Positions 59,301-64,000 of a stretch of DNA of 64,000 nucleotides are shown piece after piece. Position 1 is the stretch's first letter. Every line of letters starts with the position of its first letter. This DNA is from Methanobrevibacter ruminantium M1 (GTDB taxonomy: Archaea > Methanobacteriota > Methanobacteria > Methanobacteriales > Methanobacteriaceae), in contig NC_013790.1 in assembly GCF_000024185.1 (NCBI RefSeq), positions 2,231,001 to 2,295,000 of the forward strand. Reading direction: 5' to 3'. The notes under the pieces were generated by a model. It did no database searches. It was not told the origin of the DNA and saw only the letters and a program-made list of their open reading frames with translations. Made by a program: the position numbers and the translations under genes.

Positions 59301-59758
59301 ACTACTACCTCAATAATATTAAATTTTAATTAAATAAGCATTAGATTCTTCAATTAGAAGAAATGGAAAAAATCTTTAAATAGATTATTAATATCCTCCA
59401 ATTTGAAAAATACAAATTTTAATAAGCATTAATTAATTTATTTCAAGTTCTCCAATACAAGTTACAAATTTTTCCGTTTAGATTTAAACTTATAACTATT
59501 GTTATTAACTAACTAGTATTTAAGTATTTCTATTTATTTTTATAATATACGAACAAAATATCAATAAATTACGAACTGTTTTAAGAAAAATAATCAAAAA
59601 GCAAAGAATTCTGAAACATTCAAATTAAAAATAAAAAATATAAAGATATATTTATAAAAAAATAAGATAAAATTATAAAAATAAATGTAAAAAAACTAAA
59701 AAATAATAGTTAAATTAAAATTAAGAAGAAAAGAATCTTTGAAATTCAATTCACACAC
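59301..59758. other. Spacer between nifB and mmp17
   Basis: 458 bases, AT-rich, on the transcribed (minus) side of both genes. CTCCAATTTGAAAAATACAA and CTCCAATACAAGTTACAA words occur near 59395 and 59451. No gene. It may hold a separate nifB promoter. Confidence 0.35.
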
Positions 59759-60325
59759 TTAATCCCAAGTCTTTGGAGTGTTCAATTCCACCATATATCC
59801 TTTAGCCTTTTCAACCCATTCATCCTTAATCAATTCATCTGTGGCAACAATGCAGACAATGTCTCCTTCAGACATGTCTTTCATTATCTTAAATCCTTCA
59901 GGGACTATCCTAAAGACTGCATCATAAATTCTTCTCTTTAGATTTTCATGAGGGTCGTCTACAACCAAATCAGAGACATTCTTCTCTCCAGGCAAGTGAA
60001 TGACATATCTGCTTGGCTGGTGAACATTTTCACGGCCATTGATTTCCCAAAGCCTTTTTAGAATGTTTGGAAGATAGTTTTCATTGTCAATGATTACCAC
60101 TGTAGTGTCATCTTCAGCGTTATAGTCGACATTAGCCACTTCCTTCAAGGTAATGTGCTGTGAAGTCTTTCTCATCTTGATTGCAATTATGAAACAGACC
60201 TCATTTGGATTTACATAAGCCTTCATGTCATCAATGGAAGGTGGCAGGACCAAATCCTGAAAGATCTGTCTTATAATCATGTCGTAGACCTTTGCTCCTT
60301 CCGGATCATTTGATTCAATATACAT
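59759..60325 (-). CDS. mmp17: Methanogenesis marker protein 17
   Basis: About 188 residues. The start 'MYIESNDPEGAKVYDMIIRQ' is the family's normal N-terminus; an in-frame GTG 9 nt upstream is part of GAGTGAT. Soluble alpha/beta protein, found in all methanogens. It is one of the proteins reported in the ATP-driven activation complex of methyl-coenzyme M reductase (with McrC, Mmp3, Mmp7 and A2), to my knowledge. Last mmp gene of the run before nifB. Confidence 0.9.
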   Translation of the reverse strand: MYIESNDPEGAKVYDMIIRQIFQDLVLPPSIDDMKAYVNPNEVCFIIAIKMRKTSQHITLKEVANVDYNAEDDTTVVIIDNENYLPNILKRLWEINGRENVHQPSRYVIHLPGEKNVSDLVVDDPHENLKRRIYDAVFRIVPEGFKIMKDMSEGDIVCIVATDELIKDEWVEKAKGYMVELNTPKTWD

Positions 60326-60339
60326 TATAATCACTCTAA

Positions 60340-60470
60340 TAAAAATAATAATAAAAAGAATTAGAAAAAAAAAACCAATTCAATAATAAATAAAAAGAAT
60401 TAGAAAAAACCAATTCAATAATAAATAAAAAGAATTAGAAATAATCCAATTCAATGATAAATAAGATTAA
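60340..60470. repeat. A-rich tandem repeats between mmp15 and mmp17
   Basis: AAAAAGAATTAGAAA followed by CCAATTCAATAATAAAT recurs at 60353, 60392 and 60427 (spacing 39 and 35). This lengthens the gap inside the mmp gene run to 173 bases. Confidence 0.7.
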
Positions 60471-60498
60471 ATTAGAATTTTCTAAATCGATGAATTAT

Positions 60499-61734
60499 TT
60501 ATTCATGCCTTTTGCCCATACCAGATACAAGCAATGCCGCACCTACAGCTCCAATATGCTGGGAATACTCAGGGACAATTACCTCTATACCACCTAAAGT
60601 TTCACTGACAGCTTCTACAAGTCCTGAAATAAGACTGGTTCCCCCTACTTGAATCAAAGGTTCACGAATGTCGATTTCCTGTAATTGCTGTTCATATACT
60701 TGCTCGGATACAGAGTGACATGCAGCAGCTGCTACATCTGCCTTTGAGCCTCCTGCAGCTAAGGTTGTAACAAGGTCCTGAATACCGAATACAATACAGT
60801 AGGAGTTAAGCATAGCCTTTCTCCAGTCTCCTTGCACTGCAAGAGGACCAAGCTCTGTAATGTCCACATCCAATCTTCTTGAGGTCATGTCAAGGAATCT
60901 TCCGGAAGCACCTGCACAGATACCGCCCATGGTGAAATTGTCTGGAATACCATTGTTTACTGTAATAACCTTGTTATCCATACCGCCTATGTCCAGCACT
61001 GTAGCTTCCCCTTTCTGGCAGTCTGCAAGATATACTGCACCTTTTGCGTTTACAGACAATTCTTCCTGTATAAGCTCTGCGCCAAATTCCCGACCCATGG
61101 TGAACCTACCATATCCTGTGGTTCCTATTCCGTCAACATCATCCCAGTTGTAATCTGTATTGTCAAAGGCCTCTGCAGCTGCAGTCTTAGCAGATTCTAT
61201 TATATCCTTGGTTGAAGTCCAACCGGTTCCAATGACCTTGTTGTTTTCCATAAGAACTGCCTTTGTGGTTGTTGAACCTGAGTCGAGACCAAGAGTAAGT
61301 CCTTCTTGCTTTTCACGAGCAAGAATGCTTCTTCTTGTAACTGTAGTTGCCAATGCTTCCATACGGATGAACAATTCATCAGCCTTTGTCCTTTCAGTGA
61401 ATGAGTATGTAACCACTGGAATACGGGTGTTGTTCTGTATGAAACGTCTCACTTCGTTTCTCACCAATGCTCCTTCAGCACATCTGAAGCAGGTTGCAAT
61501 GAATACTGCATCAGGCTTGCATCTGCCTTCTACAATGGACATTGCCCTTGCAATCATAAGCTTTAAGCTTGAGCTTTGAGCAGAGAATCCGAATTTTTCA
61601 TAAGCTTCATTAATATAATCCAAATCAATTTCAGGAAGGATAATTTCAGCTCCAAACTTAAGAGCTGCCTTTTCGATTTCCTTTTGGATACCACTGTATT
61701 CGGTACCGCAGGAAACAAGTGCAATCTGTACCAT
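60499..61734 (-). CDS. mmp15: Methanogenesis marker protein 15
   Basis: 411 residues. The ASKHA ATPase fold of the BcrA/BadF activator family is clear: '[20 protein letters not shown]' (phosphate 1), '[12 protein letters not shown]' (phosphate 2) and '[17 protein letters not shown]' with the cluster cysteine. An extra N-terminal domain ('[20 protein letters not shown]') is specific to the marker protein. Related activators use ATP for low-potential electron transfer, which would suit MCR activation. The start codon directly abuts the mmp5 stop; AAAGGAGG lies within mmp5. Confidence 0.93.
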   Translation of the reverse strand: MVQIALVSCGTEYSGIQKEIEKAALKFGAEIILPEIDLDYINEAYEKFGFSAQSSSLKLMIARAMSIVEGRCKPDAVFIATCFRCAEGALVRNEVRRFIQNNTRIPVVTYSFTERTKADELFIRMEALATTVTRRSILAREKQEGLTLGLDSGSTTTKAVLMENNKVIGTGWTSTKDIIESAKTAAAEAFDNTDYNWDDVDGIGTTGYGRFTMGREFGAELIQEELSVNAKGAVYLADCQKGEATVLDIGGMDNKVITVNNGIPDNFTMGGICAGASGRFLDMTSRRLDVDITELGPLAVQGDWRKAMLNSYCIVFGIQDLVTTLAAGGSKADVAAAACHSVSEQVYEQQLQEIDIREPLIQVGGTSLISGLVEAVSETLGGIEVIVPEYSQHIGAVGAALLVSGMGKRHE

Positions 61735-62241
61735 TTATTTTCCTCCTTTAGTTCCAATCTGTTCGCCTAAAACGTCATTGTCTCCTTCCATGTCTCCTCC
61801 GCCGCCAGGCAAGGAATCCAAGAATTCCATGATTTGATTTACCATAAGCACGGTCCCATCCTCATCGTCAGGATAGACCACTTCAAGTACAGGTATGTCC
61901 TTTTTACGCAAGCAGAAAATGGACAGTTCGTTTGTTCTTGCACATCCTACACAGCCAAAGCCAAATGGAGCGCCGTCAACAATGATTGCAGCCTCTGCAG
62001 CATCTATAAGAGGTCCGATGATGGACATTCTTCCCCTAACCCCTGAAGGGACTTCAATAGCTGCATACTTCAATCCGTTTATTGGGTCTTCCTCTGTAAT
62101 GTTCATTGGAGGTGAATCAATCTCCGGGTCTTTTATCTTTTGTCTTATTTGTTTTTGAAGAGCTAAAGGAGCATGACCTTTTCTCTCAATCAAGTCAGCT
62201 AAAATCAATGAATTTGGTGGATAAATAGCTACTTTTACCAT
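61735..62241 (-). CDS. mmp5: Methanogenesis marker protein 5
   Basis: About 168 residues. It starts '[20 protein letters not shown]'; the 27 in-frame codons upstream are A/T-rich and rejected, since GAGG lies 8 nt before ATG 62241. A short Cys motif FGCVGCART is near residue 97. Function not established; conserved only in methanogens and always near mmp6 and mmp15. Translationally coupled to mmp15 (stop TAA followed at once by ATG). Confidence 0.92.
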   Translation of the reverse strand: MVKVAIYPPNSLILADLIERKGHAPLALQKQIRQKIKDPEIDSPPMNITEEDPINGLKYAAIEVPSGVRGRMSIIGPLIDAAEAAIIVDGAPFGFGCVGCARTNELSIFCLRKKDIPVLEVVYPDDEDGTVLMVNQIMEFLDSLPGGGGDMEGDNDVLGEQIGTKGGK

Positions 62242-62363
62242 AATATCATCCTCATAATCATAATATAGAAAGTTTTTAATCGTTTTTAAATTTAAAATAA
62301 TAAAGTGTTTTATCAAAATCAAACTTTAAATAATTTAAAACCATTAATAATCCCATAAACTTC

Positions 62364-62870
62364 CTATTTGTTATCGTCCTCACTTTTTTCTTTTGAAGAA
62401 CCTTCAGATTCTTCTAAAGCCTTATCTAAAACTTCTTTAAAGTAATCAACAGAAACAGGTTCTTTCTTCTCGATTTCCACATCTCTTGGATTTTTCAAGG
62501 CCTCTCCAACATAGTCAAGAATTCTGAATTCCTTCTCCATTTGGTGGAATCCTTCCCTTGGCCCATACCTGTGGCCTCTGCATCTTCTTGGGTCACCTGG
62601 AGCAAAACCTCTTTCCTTTGTAAAGATTCCGTAAGGATCCAATTTGCGAAGCTCTCTAATCGCTTGTCTGACATATTTGTCCTTGCCGCTGATCATTGCC
62701 CCATAGCAAGTCCATTTTATTGTAAGTGGCAAGTTAAGCATATGCAGGAAGTTGACGACTTCGCTTTCGCTTACATTTGCCTTGGAACTTAAAATGATCA
62801 TCCTTGTAGAAACTTCCGGATCCATGTCCTCCTTACCTAAATCTGGAGTTATACATAAATTTGCAGGCAT
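62364..62870 (-). CDS. mmp6: Methanogenesis marker protein 6
   Basis: 168 residues. 'RMIILSSKANVSESEVVNFL' and 'DPYGIFTKERGFAPGDPRRC' then RGHRYGPREGF are family signatures. The C-terminal 40 residues are acidic and Ser/Lys-rich. Function unknown. GGAGG lies 8 nt before the ATG. Confidence 0.92.
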   Translation of the reverse strand: MPANLCITPDLGKEDMDPEVSTRMIILSSKANVSESEVVNFLHMLNLPLTIKWTCYGAMISGKDKYVRQAIRELRKLDPYGIFTKERGFAPGDPRRCRGHRYGPREGFHQMEKEFRILDYVGEALKNPRDVEIEKKEPVSVDYFKEVLDKALEESEGSSKEKSEDDNK

Positions 62871-62960
62871 AAATCTTTCCTCCTAATTCTCACCATAAAT
62901 AATAAAGGTTTATTTCTAATTAAAACCTTAAATTAAGCATTATCTAAACCTTAAATAAGG

Positions 62961-64000
62961 TTATTCCTCATCGTAAACCTCATAAATATAAAGAGTGCTT
63001 CCATCCTTAAGCTTGTTCAAGCCTTCAATGTTTCCAACAACCTCACCTACAATGTTTGTAGCTGAGAATGCCTCACCAGTAGGTCCGAACTCATCAGTAT
63101 CGATTGTCCTTATACCAATAAGACCTAAGTTCTTCCTTGACATATTGGTTACAGCTATCTCACCGGCCTTTACAATATCTGTAGGGATATTCTCTGGAAT
63201 GAGTCCCTTGGATTCGTCAGTATCCCCATTGAACATGAACATGTTCATGTCGGGAACTGCAAAGTAGACCTTCAATGTGCCTACAGGCTTTTCTGCCAAT
63301 CCACTGATTTTCTCAAGATACCATCTGGTTCTTGGAGCCTTGTCAGTCAATTTGATCTTAACCAATTCATCGCTTGCAAGTCCGAAGGTGGTGACTTCCT
63401 TATTTTCCAGAATGTCAATGGTATTTTCAGGTGTCTGAATCACAACAATCGCATCGTCATCAAGGTTTCCGTCACGAACATGCTTTATTCCTAAAGATTG
63501 CATTTTTTCCTCTGCTTCCTTTTGAGTTAGCATCATAAGCATGATTCTTTCAGGATCGCTTAATACAGTAATGAAGTCTCCCTTTTTAGCGGTATCAAAG
63601 AGTTCCATACCTTGCTTGACTGTAGCAAGATTGGTATGGGTTTCAGCTCTGACCCTGTCCTCCCTATAGACATAGACTCTTCCTTTTCCGTTTCCTTCGC
63701 TTCTTAAGGTTACTGTTCCTCTCTTACGTTCACTTATCTCTTCAGCATCCTTAGTAAGACCATTTAATTCATAGAAACCTAAAAATGAGTTAGATTCAAA
63801 GTCAACCTGTATTTTGTTGTTTCTAATCAATGAGAACAGATGCTCAACTGATGCTGGAGACTTTGCATTTGGCTCTAAAAGAGCGTAGGTGAATAGCTGA
63901 TTTCCCTCTTCAAGAACTTCCTCAAGATTTGAGCCTCCTGTACTGTCGGTGACTGTGCTTCTCTCAATCACAGGCTCGATTGACAATATCTCATCATCAT
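62961..64000 (-). CDS. mmp3: Methanogenesis marker protein 3, 3' part (5' end outside window)
   Basis: The frame stays open to base 64000 (DDEIL precedes the TTG at 63986), so the gene begins beyond the window; 346 residues are visible, against about 500 in the family. The sequence includes 'TYALLEPNAKSPASVEHLFS' and 'RTRWYLEKISGLAEKPVGTL', ending GSTLYIYEVYDEE. Mmp3 has cyclophilin-like regions and is reported as a subunit of the MCR activation complex. It is the first mmp gene of the run seen here. Confidence 0.9.
   Translation of the reverse strand, partial: DDEILSIEPVIERSTVTDSTGGSNLEEVLEEGNQLFTYALLEPNAKSPASVEHLFSLIRNNKIQVDFESNSFLGFYELNGLTKDAEEISERKRGTVTLRSEGNGKGRVYVYREDRVRAETHTNLATVKQGMELFDTAKKGDFITVLSDPERIMLMMLTQKEAEEKMQSLGIKHVRDGNLDDDAIVVIQTPENTIDILENKEVTTFGLASDELVKIKLTDKAPRTRWYLEKISGLAEKPVGTLKVYFAVPDMNMFMFNGDTDESKGLIPENIPTDIVKAGEIAVTNMSRKNLGLIGIRTIDTDEFGPTGEAFSATNIVGEVVGNIEGLNKLKDGSTLYIYEVYDEE

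Noticed and set aside
61563-61770. Opposite-strand ORFs within mmp15, mmp5 and adeC
   Set aside because: Shadows of real genes; no ribosome sites or family features.

Overview
The window is about 64 kb of a very AT-rich, gene-sparse archaeal genome. It encodes archaeal histones, aIF5A, Trm5, DphB, coenzyme F430 synthetase (CfbE) and a block of methanogenesis marker proteins (Mmp3, Mmp6, Mmp5, Mmp15, Mmp17) followed by NifB. With the giant adhesin-like protein, Shine-Dalgarno motifs of the GGAGGTGA/GTGAT type and long AT-rich spacers, this fits a Methanobacteriales methanogen, most likely a gut Methanobrevibacter. The assignment is by content only; no 16S or tRNA gene is present.

Layout. 1-4.4 kb: 3' part of an adhesin-like surface protein. 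4.9-10.3 kb: TldD, an AMMECR1 protein, a NOG1-type GTPase, an Hsp20 with a palindrome-rich promoter, and a histone. 10.6-20.3 kb: flavoprotein, SIS protein, a frameshifted DUF447 gene, MATE pump, adenine deaminase, a TIGR00300/ornithine cyclodeaminase-type protein, and a TetR-CPBP protease pair. 20.6-25.4 kb: agmatinase, aIF5A and pyruvoyl arginine decarboxylase (polyamine supply and its main protein client), then an NADP phosphatase/NAD kinase fusion. 25.6-28.4 kb: CfbE and HemC, the last and an early step of F430 synthesis. 28.8-35 kb: Gfo/Idh oxidoreductase, GfcR-type regulator, DUF169 protein, nicotinamide phosphoribosyltransferase, a second MATE pump. 35.3-43.5 kb: an accessory stretch with a palindrome-rich spacer, two tandem paralogous unknown proteins, an M48 peptidase with zinc ribbons, a thioesterase, an OYE-type flavoenzyme, an acetyltransferase and an alanine/Na+ symporter. 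44-50 kb: a tailed histone, a bacterial-type glutamate dehydrogenase, a possible CARF-wHTH regulator and DphB. 50.7-54.4 kb: a third MATE pump whose start region is triplicated, and an IS1182-like element. 54.7-64 kb: Trm5, MtnA, a repeat-rich locus, then nifB and the mmp genes on the minus strand.

The most unusual part is 57.1-58.3 kb. Two diverged copies of a roughly 125-nt structured RNA, each with its own TATA box, 5' hairpin and 3' hairpin with a U-run, flank a 29-codon hydrophobic ORF with a perfect Shine-Dalgarno. One RNA can pair over 24 target nucleotides (two 1-nt bulges) with the 5' UTR of that ORF. This looks like a type I toxin-antitoxin-like or small-RNA-controlled micropeptide system. 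A 49-bp minisatellite lies inside the locus. A third RNA of the same size and layout, but different sequence, precedes dphB. All functional statements are from reading the sequence; no database search was run.
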